Shown here piece after piece: positions 11,299 to 23,600 of a DNA stretch of 64,000 nt. Location: the NCBI GenBank assembly GCA_027563935.2, contig JANVAS020000231.1, forward strand, positions 15,890,001-15,954,000, in the 5' to 3' direction. Each line of letters opens with the position of its first letter. Position 1 is the first letter of the stretch. A program made the position numbers and the translations under genes. Under the pieces are notes generated by a model. The model worked only from the letters and a program-made list of their open reading frames with translations. It did not search any database and was not told where the DNA came from. Source of the stretch: Costus lasius (lineage: Eukaryota; Streptophyta; Magnoliopsida; Zingiberales; Costaceae).

Positions 11299-14200
11299 GA
11301 TGTAAGTACTCTGGCACAGCCCGAGAAGCCTCTTAGATCTATCCCTGTAGATCTTCACACCTAATACATAGGCTGCTTCTCCTAAATCTTTCATCTGGAA
11401 ACATTTTCTCAACCATGCTTTAACCGCATGCATTTCAGGAATATCGTTTCCAATGATCAAGATATCATCGACGTAGAGGACTAGGAAAGTAATCACGCTC
11501 CCACTAAACCTCTTATATACACACGGGTCATCCTCGTTCTTGATGAAACCAAATTCAGAGATTGATTCATCAAAACGAATATTCCAGCTTCTCGATGCTT
11601 ATTTAAGTCCATAAATAGACTTCTTTAACTTGCATATTTTATGACGATCTGATGGATTAGTGAAACCTTCTGGTTGTGTCATATACACATCCTCATCCAG
11701 ATTTCCATTAAGGAAAGCTGTCTTCACATCCATTTGCCAGATCTCATAATCATAATATGCTGCTATCGCGAAAAGAATCCGAATAGACTTAAACATAGCT
11801 ACAGGTGAGAAAGTTTCATCATAATCTATCCCGTAGATTTGTTTGAAACCTTTCGCAACTAGCCTGCCTTTATAGGTAACCACGTTACCATCCATGTCAA
11901 TCTTCTTCTTGAAGATCCATTTACAGCCTATAGGGATTACTCCCGGAGGCGGATCAACCAAATCCCAGACTTGGTTATCTGACATGGAGTCCATCTCGGC
12001 TCGCATAGCATCAAGCCATCTAGCTGACTCCGGTCCACTGACCGCTTCCGCATAAGTGAGGGGTTCATCATTATCAATGATGTAGACTCCGTCATAGCGC
12101 TCAGGCTGTCGACGGATCCTTTCTGATCTTCGCGGTTCCCGTGATATCTGAGCCTCAGGTTGTTCAGTAACCTGTTCTACTGGCTCAGGCTCATCCAACT
12201 GTGCTTGACCACTTTGTCCTTCCTCTGGATTCTCATCCAGCTTTATTTCTCTCCCACTGGCCTCTTGTAGAAGAAACTCCTTCTCAAGAAATATGGCCGT
12301 CCGAGCAACAAACACCTTGTTCTCTTTGGGATCGTAGAAATAATAACCCTTAGTTTCCTTAGGGTAACCGACAAAGATACATTTCTCAGATCTGCTCTCT
12401 AGTTTTCCAGAGGCGAGCTTTTTGACATAAGCCTCGCAGCCCCAGATCCTGATAAATGTCAAGCTAGGCTGTTTCCCATACCATAATTCATATGGGGTCT
12501 TTGAAACTGCCTTGGATGGCACTCGGTTTAGTACCTTTGCAGCTGTCTCCAGTGCAAATCCCCAAAAGGAGTAAGGTAGAGTAGCCTGACTCATCATAGA
12601 ACGAACCATATCAAGTAACGTTCTATTTCTCCTCTCGGACACACCATTCCATTGCGGTGTTCCTGGCGGAGTGAGCTGTGAGATAATCCCACACTCCTTC
12701 AGATAGTCAGTAAACTCTCGACTTAGGTATTCTCCACCTCGATCAGAACGAAGTGCCTTGATATTTCGGCCAAGCTGATTCTGTACTTCATTCTTGAACT
12801 CTTTGAACTTGTCAAAAGATTCACTTTTATGTCTCATAAGATAGACATACCCATATCTACTGAAGTCATCAGTGAAGGTAATGAAGTACTGATAGCCACC
12901 TCTGGCATGTTTACTAAAAGGCCCACACACATCACTGTGTATAAGGTCAAGTAAACCTGAAGTCCTTTGACCTTTATGAGGAAAAGGCGACTTCGTCATT
13001 TTGCCCATCAAACAAGCTTTGCATGTATCAATCTCCTCATAGGAGAATGATCCCAGCAGTCCATAATCATGCAACCGCTTAATGCGTTTCTTGTTAATAT
13101 GACCTAAACGACTATGCCATAGCAAGGTGCTGTCATCAGCATATTTTGCTTTCTTATTATCAATATTGTGTATAGAACATTCCATGTCCAACATGAATAA
13201 CCCATTGTTAATTGAACCAGTAGCATAAACAATATTATCTAAAGAAAGAACACACTTTGAAATATTGCATTCAAAGGAAAACCCCTTCCTGACAAGAGCA
13301 GGAATGGAGATAATATTTTTAGTAATGCTGGGAACAAAGTAACAATTGTCTAGTTCCAATACAAGTCCAGATGGTAAAGAGATGAAATAGTCTCCTACAG
13401 CAACAGCAGCAACCCGTGCCCCGTTTCCAACTCGTAGGCCCACCTCATGCTGTCCCATCTGTCTTCTTCTCTTGAGTTCCTGTACATTTGAACAAATGTG
13501 AACTCCACATGCAGTGTCCAACACCCATGAAATAGAAGAAGATGAAACCATGACTTCCGTCACGTATATACCTGAGCCAGAAGCGATGCTTCCCCTCTTG
13601 TCTCCTTGGAGCGCTTTACAGTCCTTTTTCCAGTGACCCAGCTGGCCACAGTGGAAACATCTGTATTCCTTCGACCACTTGACCTTTTGCTTCAGAGCCT
13701 TGCTGTAGCTCTTGACAGGGGTCTTGCCCTTCTTCCCCTTCTTCTTGTTCCTTGAAGGAAACATCAAGACAGAGGTTGAAGGCTTTCCCTTCAGAGTCTC
13801 CTCAGTAGTCAAGAGCATATTCAGCAGCTCTGCCGGAGTACAATCGATTTTGTTCATATTAAAGTTAATGATGAACGCATCGAAAGAGGGTGGGAGAGAC
13901 TGCAGAATAATGTCTACAGCAAGCTCCTGATTGATGGTATGCCCCAGTTTCTCTAGAGCCTCCTTGTGCCCAATCATCTTGAGCACGTGAGCTCCCACTG
14001 GGCTCCCTTCAGCCAGTTTGCTCTGAAAGAAAAGCTTGGTCAGATTATAGCGTTCCGTCCTAGCCTGTGCAGCATACAGCATCTTGAGGTTCACTATAAT
14101 TTCTATAGCCGATATATCCTCATGCTGACGCTGCAGCGGTGGCGTCATAGACGCTAGCATCAGGCAAGCGACATCAATGCTATCATTGAAATGCTTTTCA

Positions 14201-14376
14201 TAGGCATCCCGAACCGCCCTTGCGGCGTTCGGAGCGGGCTGAGGCGGTATAGCCGTCTCGAGGACATACAGTTTCCTCTCTGCCTTAAGAACAATCTTAA
14301 GGTGTCCGTACCAGTCTGAGAAGTTCGGCCCAGCAAACTTCTCCCTTTCCAGTAGGGATCGCACATTGAAGCTCAT
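11299..14376 (-). pseudogene. A1 gag-pol, gag through RT palm
   Basis: Starts at ATG 14376 (MSFNVRSLLEREKF), as in all A copies. Domains in order: gag (residues 1-235), zinc knuckle CFHCGQLGHWKKDC (about 240-253), protease WVLDTACGVH (Asp about 287), integrase His/Cys domain and DDE core, then RT. A premature TAA at 11599-11601 replaces a Gln codon just after KKSIYGLK, where A3 has CAA, so this is a C-to-T change. Beyond it the frame stays open through YVDDILIIGND up to the S1 insertion. Confidence 0.93.
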
Positions 14377-16187
14377 GGTGTTCGTTGCTGCAGGAATCTA
14401 CAACAATGCAAGAACAGCAAGGTTAGTATCAATGTTCAGAATCAATCCAGGACTTAAGAAAGATTCTTTTCTCACTATTTTATCTGGCTGAAAAATCCAG
14501 CAAAAACAGCCCGAAAGAGTAGAACTCTTTTAGTGAGATGGGATCCAGATTTCATACTTGGTCTCCGCGTCCCGCTCAGGCGAGATAAGATGCACAGAGA
14601 GTACAAGCACTAGTCTCTGGTAGGCTGTCCCAGCCAATCGCCAACCCGTGCGATTCCCCTTCATCTGGGCAATCCAGCTGACTGTGCCAACTGAGTTGGT
14701 ACAACACAGTCTCTGATCCCACAGATGGCTGCCTCCATGTGCTACCATATGCGCCACATATGTAGCCTACATGGTCAAGCTTACCCGACCTACTCCCTGG
14801 ACCACCACGTGCTATGCTGAGCAACGAGAAGCGATAAATCCCTTCTCTGTAACATGCAGGTGTAATCCCGCACCGTCTGAAGATAGATGGACGTGCCCAC
14901 TGAGTGGGTACAACACGGATCCAACGATAATTAGAACAGTGAGGTTTCGCGTCAGAAGGCTTACGAGCTTGATATTTTAGCGTTGGATTTTAACGGTCTT
15001 TTATCTTCTTGACTATCATGCAATTCCTATGGTGATAGCAGAAGATAAACTCATGCAATTCTAATTATAAAAGCAATAAATAGAAAGCATGCTGATCTTA
15101 TGTGGTAAAAGCCCATTAAGCCTAAGTTAGACCTTAAATTAAACTTAAGTCTTCACTTGCTTTTCTTCATGGGTCTTTTGCTGCTCATCTGGCCCAAACC
15201 AGGGCCCAAGCGCCATCTGCAGCTCAGGTGCGCCTACCAGGGAAAATGCGCCTGGTCCCAGAGTCGAACCCTGGACCTCCCACCTGGTCAAGCCTCTGCT
15301 GCAAGTGCCTCTGCCAAGTGTGCTCTGTGGTCTTGTCTGATTAATTTACAAATTAATCTATCTAGACAAGATTGACTCGCAGGTCAATTACACTTTATAA
15401 TTTAAATGAAAAGTGATGCGCAGATCACAATAAAAATATTTATTTACATTTAAATTCCAGGCACGCAGGCCCCAGCACAGCACACATTAAACATGGGCAG
15501 CCCACACAAGATTAAATAAACAAACATATGCTTACAAACATCATGCGATCCAACATAAGGAAATAAAATTTTGAAAACCCCATTGGCATCAATTTTAATT
15601 TTCCTTATTGGCCCTACTACCTTACAACGGTCCATTACAAGGGATCCACTCATCTGACCTAGTCAGATCCATTGCCCTTGCATGCACCAAGTCGTAACTG
15701 ACTTGAGTCGACCTAATGGTCAACCATGCATGCGCCAGGGCTGAACAACCCTCATGAGTTCTGGCAAGCGGGTGTGACCCCGGGCCTAACTCATGTGTGT
15801 TCACTAGTCGTCTCAATCAGACATCGCTACACGCCTGTCTGCAGTCGACCTATAGCCATCTCGTGCTTACGCACAGATGCTATCTGGTCGACCCATCAAG
15901 GCTGTCAGATGATCTGATCAGACTGTTTGGATCTAACCTAGGGGATGACTTCAACCCTAATAACCCGTCTAAGGGTTTAAAGCAGGCGCCTCTTAGATCT
16001 AATGAGAGTCGCGCATGAGAAGAAGTTTTGAAGAAAACATAGATGCGCCAACATACATGCGCCAACAAAAACATATACTAAGATGTATGTTAGTTTCGCA
16101 TGTCATCTAGATCTAAGCATATGCACAAGTATGGATCAAACATGAAGACCAAGCATTAAGCAATCATAAAACGATGCATAAAACCTC
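14377..16187 (-). other. A1 5' leader (untranslated region between primer site and gag)
   Basis: About 1.8 kb without a large ORF. It contains the 49-nt hairpin (15844-15892), a long stem-loop (15001-15048), and two near-palindromes, CCCACTGAGTGGG (14896-14908) and CCAACTGAGTTGG (14687-14699). A short sense frame at 14576-14824 (82 codons, GGPGSRSG motif) matches the leader frames of the other A copies. Confidence 0.8.
15844..15892 (-). other. 49-nt leader hairpin with GNRA loop, A1 copy
   Basis: In element sense: stem I GTCGACC/GGTCGAC, stem II ATAGC/GCTAT, stem III ATCT/AGAT, stem IV GTGC/GCAC and loop GTAA. Copies of exactly the same length lie at 25978-26026 (A2), 41283-41331 (A4) and 45903-45951 (A3). 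Confidence 0.7.
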
Positions 16188-16199
16188 GCTCTGATACCA
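16188..16199 (-). promoter_or_regulatory. A1 primer-binding site
   Basis: On the minus strand TGGTATCAGAGC, two bases inside the 5' LTR. This is the usual complement of the initiator-tRNA-Met 3' end used by plant copia elements to start minus-strand DNA synthesis. Confidence 0.9.
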
Positions 16200-16201
16200 A
16201 G

Positions 16202-17885
16202 TGAAAGTCCCCTTTCAATAAGGGGGGCCGAAACCCTAAAGTGGCGCATACAAAAATTGGGCAGCGGATACTAGGGTTTCATGGGATCGATGCATGTATT
16301 ATGATCAACATTAAAACTTTTGAATGCAAGAAAGAATGCGATTCATACCATGGCCATTTCTAGATGGCGCCTTGGAAGCAAGAGAACAAAAGAGGTCTCC
16401 TCCAAATTGTCACACACAAGATGATCAACGACTTGCTCCTTCTTGTCGTCCCTTGTGCTAGCAAGGATCGTCCAAGGTGTCTTTGATCGTTTGAAGGGAA
16501 GAGAGAGCTTTCCTTGCTTGGCGATTTTTTTTTTCTTCTTTCGTCTACCACCTTTTCTCACACGAATGTGTGAAGAGCCAAAGGCAAAACGGCGACAAGA
16601 GGGCGAGAGAGGGGCGACGTGAGAGAGATGTGGTCACGTTGTGACATGCTATCTAAAAATAGCAAAACCATCTCAACGTTCAAGTGACCCCAATCGCAAA
16701 TGCCAACTTGAACCATACGCTCATCCAATGAGCTGGTTCAAATCGATTTGGTTCAATAACCAAATAAACCAAGCAATTAGTCCAGATTATAATAAACCCC
16801 TAAGGCTTAAGATCTGACCATTGATCTCTTGATGCTCCTGATCTCACTGATCTAGCATCTATTCTCTCAATCGAAGCTTACCGATCTCAAGCCCTAATCA
16901 ATCAAACATGATCAGACTAGATCTCACTTACAATCAGAGACTAAATCCCTTTAAACTGAACCCAAACAATTCAGTCCACACGATCTGACTTAAGTAAACC
17001 ATATCATCAAATTGTGCGACCCTAAGGGTTTCCTTTAAATGTCGGTAACGATAACTTACGTTATCACGATCAGTGAGGGGTATCTAGCAACACATCACTG
17101 TCTCCCGATATAAAGGAAAGAGTCTTCCAAGACTACACCCAAACCATAGCACAAGTGTGAATCCAATTCACAAGGCATGCAAATTTCCTTTGCCACTGGA
17201 TGTTCTTATTGGACAAGCGTGTCAAGCTTGTAGCTCCAATATGATGAGCATGATTAGATCAGATGAACACTGTCACCTGGGTATGGCCATACACTTTCTC
17301 AATCATCTCATACAGAGGGGGGCCCCTTTAGAACATCACACTCCAATTAAGGAGACGGCAATCCTTTATCTATCACTAGTGCCCTAACCTGACTCAAGCT
17401 CACCATCCAAGATAGTCTATAACCATTATGTTTCAAATGATATTGAACTACCTCAAAACAATGACAATCATCATTTAGAAACACAAGTGATCTCAAGTCA
17501 GAGGAAATGTGCCACTTGTTGCAATCAAGGATTATTCACATTGTGACAAGCAATTGAATATCCTAGTAGGGTCTGTCCAGTACATCCAATGTACCCATGA
17601 GTCTACATCTTATTCCATGCTCGAAGCATCCTATAAGATTAGAACACATATTAGTCTCAATCATATCAAGGCTGTCTCATGTTCGCCAAGATATATCGAC
17701 TAAGGACTTTACTGCATGTCAGCCCAGCTGAACAGCATTGAGACATTATTCAAAAGTATATGTATTGCAGCAGATAATATAACAAACTGAATAACAACCA
17801 TTGCCTTTATAAACATAAGAGTTTATACATGATACTGTTACAATCCCAAGGCCTCAAACATTAGCCTTAAGGGCATACCCCAACA
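16202..17885 (-). repeat. A1 5' LTR (1684 bp)
   Basis: Same length as the LTR at 7094-8777, with about five substitutions between them by eye (near 7314, 7889, 8039, 8604 and 8643 against their partners). It includes the palindrome at 17281-17292, GATATAAA (reverse of a TATA-like box) at 17107-17114 and the cap-proximal hairpin at 17050-17065. Confidence 0.95.
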
Positions 17886-17890
17886 AGGTC

Positions 17891-18014
17891 TCTGTGGGTT
17901 CGATATCTTAATTATTACTTTGAGTATCCGTGCACTTGCGGAGATGACAACAAGTGTGGTGACCGAACTAGTTTTTAGAGCCGTATCAGGGGTGACAAGT
18001 CCCTGTGCACCAAC
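17891..18014 (+). repeat. G1 3' LTR, right piece
   Basis: Continues the G1 LTR after A1: the text around CATAGGTC before A1 joins TCTGTGGGTTCGATATC after it. It holds TCCGTGCACTTGCGGA, a typical end-of-LTR segment in Athila-like elements. The end is placed at CCAACA (18014), but no terminal duplication can be verified. Confidence 0.7.
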
Positions 18015-18875
18015 ACTTAGGTTTTGGCTGTGACTTTAAGAATAAGTTTAGTTTACCTACTTATTGGGATACAACAAGTATCCCATCAAAAAGAAAAAAA
18101 TCGAGGAGAAAGTTAAAGAAGAGGATTCTATGCATATTTCACCACCACCAGCATATGAATCATCAATTCTTTTCCTCTAGAAAAATCCATTAGGAATTTG
18201 CATGATAGATGATGAAGGAGATGATTATTAGGATAATGATGAAGAGGTGATTGAACTATTATTTTGATTCAAATCCAACCACAGGTACTTAGAAGATAAT
18301 AATACATGAGATACTTGATCACATTGACATTGAGGTAAGTGAAAAATCAAATGTGAAATTTGAAAACTTCTTGAGCAATCTAAGGTATGAATTTTTTGAT
18401 CTTAATTCCAATCTTCATCCAATTGTTGATATAATTCTAAAGGAAGAACGCATGATATTACTCTTGAATAAATGTAGAAAAATCATTAGGTATTCTTTGT
18501 ATGACTTTAACTTTTGTTTTGGTAAGCATGTAATGGCCACTGCGACATGGATCCACCTATTTAACTAGATATATACTTTGGTGGGGACACTCTTGAGATG
18601 GAGGAAAAGTAGAAGATTATATGCTCTTTATTATGCAACTGATTCACCAACTCCGCCATGACATGAAGCTATGGTCGAGCTATCGACCTTAAACAAGTGC
18701 ATTTTGGGAGGCAACCCAAATTTATGACTCTTATAGTCTTAAGTTTTAGATTTTTTTTAAAAAAAATTTATGAATTTTTGCAACATTATTTGATGAATTT
18801 TTATTAATGAAAAATCTCTTAATTAGTTGTTTTATATGCATAAAATTTTTGAAAAATTTTTATTTGAAGTACAAG
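18015..18875 (+). pseudogene. Degraded Ty3/gypsy pol remnant with internal deletion
   Basis: The frame at 18353-18568 resembles the segment just before RT in G1: LSNLRYEFFDLNS here against LPDNLIYEFLGPNS, and IIRYSLYDFNFCFGKHVM against VIGYSIDDLKGINPSFCMHR. It stops before any RT active site. Only about 130 bases later comes TTTTGGGAGGCAACCCAA (18701-18718), which normally lies after pol, so most of RT, RNase H and integrase has been deleted. The stretch 18015-18190 is unassigned. The remnant directly follows the G1 LTR and could be its target or a tandem copy. Confidence 0.55.
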
Positions 18876-18917
18876 TGTCAGACGAGATATTCACGGGCAT
18901 GACCATAGTGAGTCACG
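18876..18917 (+). repeat. G2 LTR-like sequence, left piece
   Basis: Short segment with a TCACGGGC motif that continues, after A2, into further TCACGG...CCGTGA units at 29901-30090. It ends with TCACG (18913-18917), the left copy of the A2 target-site duplication. The start is uncertain; TG at 18876 is the nearest LTR-like start. Confidence 0.4.
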
Positions 18918-20618
18918 TGATGGAACCCCTTTCGAGAGGGGGGCGAAAACCCTATTGGGGGTGGCGCATAAAATTTTGCAAGCGGAAGAAGGGTTTTCAT
19001 AGATCTTAATATCGCATATGATTAACTTTCAAATGTCTAGATAGATAAGAGAAGGATCCATACCGTCGCCATCTCTTGGATGGAGTCTTGGAAGAAGAAA
19101 GCAAGAGAGATCTCCTCCAAAGGTTGTCGCACACAAGAGGAAGAAGACCTACTTCTTTGGCGCGACTTGTGCTAGCAAGGCTCCAAAGATTTCTTGATCG
19201 GTTGAAGGGATGAAGAGATGATCGCTTGGCCGAATCCTCTTGTTGTCGACCTCCACAACGCAAGTCGTGAGTCGTCTCAACCAAGAGCGAATTGAGCGAG
19301 GAGAATAGAGAGGAGGCGTTTTTTTGAACGTGGAAACGTTCCCTCTTTGAAAAATGAACATTCCAAAAATAGCAATGCCTTGACTACATGCGTTATGCGT
19401 TCACCAAGTGAACCAAGCGCATCTCTCTTCTCCCATATGAACCATGCGCTCAACCCATGAGCCGGTTCAATTTCTTTGGTTCAATGATTAAACCAAATCA
19501 GCCCAAACATTAAGTCTAGATCGAATTAGACCCCAAGGTCCTAGATCTGACCATTCATCATCTGACGCTTCTGATCTGATCGATCTAGCATCACCACTCT
19601 CGATCGAAGCTTACCGATCTCAAGCCCTAATCAATCAAACATGATCAGACCAGATCTCACTTACAATCAGAGTTTAAATCCCTTTAAACTAAACCAAAAC
19701 AATTCAGTCCACACGATCTGACTTAAGTAAGCCATATCATCAAATTGTGCGACCCTGAGGGTTTCCTTTAAATGTCGGTAACGATAACTTACGTTATCAC
19801 GATCAGTGAGGGGTATCTAGCAACACATCACTGTCTCCCGATATAAAGGAAAGAGTCTTCCAAGACTACACCCAAAACATAGCTCAAGTGTGAATCCAAC
19901 TCACAAGGCAAACATGTTTCCTTTGCCACTGGATGTTCTTATTGGACAAGCGTGTCAAGCTTGTAGCTCCAATATGATGAGCATGATTAGATCAGATGAA
20001 CACAGTCACCTGGGTATGGCCATACACTCTCTCAATCATCTCATCCAGGGGGCCCCTTTAGAACATCACTCTCCTTAAACAAGGAGACGGCAATCCTATG
20101 TCTATCACTAGTGCCCTAACATGACTCAAGCTCACCATCCAAGATAGTCTATAACCATTATGTTTCAAATGATATTGAACTACCTCAAAACAATGACAAT
20201 CATCATTTAGAAAACACAAGTGATCTCAAGTCAGAGGAAATGTGCCACTTGCAGCATTCAAGGATTATTCACATTGTGACAAACAATTGAATATCCTAGT
20301 AGGGTCTGTCCAGTACATCCAATGTACCCATGAGTCTACATCTTATTCCATGCTCGAAGCATCCTATAAGATTAGAACACATATTAGTCTTAACCATATC
20401 AAGGCTGTCTCATGTTCACCAAGATATATCGACTAAGGACATTATTGCATGTCAGCCTAGCTGAACAGCTTTGAGACATTATTCAGTAGTACACTTATTA
20501 CAGCAGACAAGGTAACAACCTGAATAACAACTATTGCCTTTATAAACTTAAAAGTTTATACATGATACTCTTACAATCCCAAGGCCTCAAACATTAGCCT
20601 TAAGGGCATACCCCAACA
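18918..20618 (-). repeat. A2 3' LTR (1701 bp)
   Basis: In element sense begins TGTTGGGGTATGCCC and ends GGGGTTCCATCA, a terminus different from that of A1. It differs from the 5' LTR at roughly eight positions plus small indels by eye. It contains GTATGGCCATAC at 20014-20025. Confidence 0.95.
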
Positions 20619-20638
20619 ATCTCCCACTTGCACTTAAT

Positions 20639-23600
20639 CTAATGGTTGAGAAACCTCAAACCCATATTATTACAGTGCTTCTCATGCTTCTGCTGCGCCA
20701 GAGGCTTGGTAAGCGGGTCTGCCAGATTGTCATCTGTATGAACCTTGCAGACTTTGATCTCGCCACGATCTATGATCTCCCGGATCAAGTGAAACCGTCT
20801 CTGTATGTGCTTGGACTTCTGGTGCGACCGTGGTTCCTTTGCTTGTGCAATTGCTCCAGTGTTATCACAAAAGATAACCAAAGGATCTGCACTCGAAGGA
20901 ACAACACCAAGTTCTCTCACGAACTTACGAATCCACACTGCCTCCTTGGATGCTTCCGAGGCTGCAACATACTCGGCTTCTGTTGTGGAATCAGCAACAG
21001 TTGACTGTTTGAAACTCTTCCACACCACTGCTCCTCCATTCAAGCTAAAAACATAGCCTGATTGCGATCGGAAATCATCCTGGTCCGACTGGAATGAAGC
21101 GTCAGTATATCCTTCAATACTGAGTTCTTCCTGACCACCATATATCAAGAACATATCTTTGGTCCTCCGCAGATATTTTAAAATGTTCTTGACCGCAATC
21201 CAGTGTGCCTGACCTGGATTACTTTGGAACCGACTGGTCACGCTTAACCCGTAAGCGACGTCTGGGCGAGTACACAACATCGCATACATAATGGATCCAA
21301 TAGCCGAAGCATAAGGCGTATTGTCCATTTCATCTTTCTCAGTCTGTGTTTGTGGACACTGACTCTTCGAAAGATTCAGACCATGTCTGACTGGAAGATA
21401 TCCCCTTTTAGAATTCTCTAAATGGAATCTTTCCAGGACCTTATCGATGTAAGTACTCTGGCACAGCCCGAGAAGCCTCTTAGATCTATCCCTGTAGATC
21501 TTCACACCTAGAACATAGGCTGCTTCTCCTAGATCTTTCATCTGAAAACATTTCCTTAACCATGCCTTAACTGCATGCATTTCAGGAATGTCATTTCCAA
21601 TGATTAAGATATCATCGACGTAGAGGACTAGGAAAGTAATTACGCTCCCACTAAACCTCTTATATACACACGGGTCATCTTCGTTCTTGATGAAACCAAA
21701 TTCACTAACTGATTCAACAAAACGAATATTCCAGCTTCTAGATGATTGTTTCAGTCCATAAATGGACTTCTTTAACTTGCATATTTTATGACGATCTGAT
21801 GGATTAGTGAAACCTTCAGGTTGTGTCATATACACATCCTCATCCAGATTTCCATTAAGGAAAGCCGTCTTCACATCCATCTGCCAGATCTCATAATCGT
21901 AATATGCAACTATCGCGAAAAGAATCCGAATAGACTTAAACATGGCTACAGGTGAGAAAGTTTCATCATAATCTATCCCGTAGATTTGTTTGAAACCTTT
22001 CGCAACTAGCCTGCCTTTATAGGTAACCACGTTACCATCCATGTCAATCTTCTTCTTGAAGATCCATTTACAGCCTATAGGGTTACTCCCGAAGGCGGAT
22101 CAACCAAATCCCAGACTTGGTTATCTGACATGGAGTCCATCTCGGCTCGCATAGCATCAAGCCATCTAGCTGACTCCGGTCTACTGACCACTTCCGCATA
22201 AGTGAGGGGTTCATCATTATCAATGATGTAGACTCCGTCATAGCGCTCAGGCTGTCGACGGATCCTTCCCGATCTTCGCGGTTCCCGTGATATCTGAGCC
22301 TCAGGTTGTTCAATAACCTGATCTACCGGCTCAGGCTCATCCAACTGTGCTTGACTACTTTGTCCTTCTTCTGGATTCTCATCCAGCTTTATTTCTCTCC
22401 CACTGGCCTCTTGCAGAAGAAACTCCTTCTCAAGAAATATGGCTGTCCGAGCAACAAAAACCTTGTTCTCTTTGGGATCGTAGAAATAATAACCCTTAGT
22501 TTCCTTAGGGTAACCGACAAAGATACATTTCTCAGATCTGCTCTCTAGTTTCCCAGAGGCGAGCTTTTTGACATAAGCCTCGTAACCCCAGATCCTGATA
22601 AATGTCAAGCTCGGCTGTTTCCCATACCATAACTCATATGGAGTCTTAGAAACTGCCTTGGTTGGCACTCGGTTTAGTACCTTTGCAGCTGTTTCCAGTG
22701 CAAATCCCCAAAAGGAGTAAGGTAGAGTAGCCTGACTCATCATAGAACGAACCATATCAAGTAACGTTCTATTTCTCCTCTCGGACACACCATTCCATTG
22801 CGGTGTTCCTGGCGGAGTGAGCTGCGAGATAATCCCACACTCCTTTAGATAGTCAGTAAAAGTATGACTTAGGTATTCTCCACCTCGATCTGAGCGAAGT
22901 GCCTTGATATTTCGGCCTAGCTGATTTTGTACTTCATTCTTGAATTCTTTGAACTTGTCAAAAGATTCACTTTTATGTCTCATCAGATAGACATAACCAT
23001 ACCTACTGAAATCATCAGTAAAGGTAATGAAGTACAGATAGCCACCTCTGGCATGTTTACTAAATGGCCCACACACATCACTGTGTATAAGGTCAAGTAA
23101 ACCTGAAGCCCTTTGACCTTTATTAGGAAAAGGTGACTTCGTCATTTTACCCATCAAACAAGCTTTGCATGTATCAATCTCCTTATAGGAGAATGATCCC
23201 AGCAGTCCATGATCATGCAACCGCTTAATGCGTTTCTCGTTAATATGGCCTAAACGATTATGCCATAGCAAGGTGCTGTCATCAGCATACTTGGCTTTCT
23301 TATTATCAATATTTTGTATCGAACATTCCATGTCCAACATGAATAACCCGTTGTTAATTGAACCAGTTGCATAAACAATATTATCATAAGATAAAACACA
23401 CTTTGAAATATTGCATTCAAAGGAAAATCCCTTCCTGACAAGAGCAGGAATGGAGATAATATTTTTAGTAATACTGGGAACAAAATAACAACTGTTTAGT
23501 TCCAATACAAGTCCAGATGGTAAAAAGATGAAATAGTCTCCTACAGCAACAGCAGCAACCCGTGCCCCGTTTCCTACTCGTAGGTCCACCTCATGCTGTC

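Larger units (their letters stand above)
7094..17885 (-). mobile_element. A1: Ty1/copia (Angela/Tork-like) retrotransposon, with solo LTR S1 nested
   Basis: Complete element in minus orientation, bounded by AGGTC at 7089-7093 and 17886-17890. It has two 1684-bp LTRs, a tRNA-iMet-type primer site, a 1.8-kb leader, gag-pol and a polypurine tract. Removing S1 and one TTATC copy leaves a gag-pol span of 3885 nt, exactly the length in A3. I count about five differences between its LTRs, so it is young. It inserted into the LTR of G1. Confidence 0.95.
1..18014 (+). mobile_element. G1: Athila-like Ty3/gypsy LTR retrotransposon, 3' part, with A1 nested in its 3' LTR
   Basis: A + strand element whose 5' LTR and gag lie before the window. 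In order it shows protease, reverse transcriptase, RNase H and integrase, then a noncoding tail and a 3' LTR. That domain order (integrase after RNase H) is the Ty3/gypsy order. The protease motif CDLGASVSLMP, the RT active site FMDD, a GGGAGGCAACC motif just after pol and an LTR of about 2 kb fit the Athila branch, which is an inference. The element is dead: frameshifts and several in-frame stops break pol. Copia element A1 split its LTR at 7093/17891, creating the AGGTC duplication. The outer ends are approximate, because the target-site duplication of G1 cannot be checked inside the window. Confidence 0.85.

Noticed and set aside
20642..21004. 120-codon frames opposite RNase H (also 8801, 35940 and 50812)
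   Set aside because: They are exact antisense shadows of the conserved pol sequence and repeat wherever pol is present.
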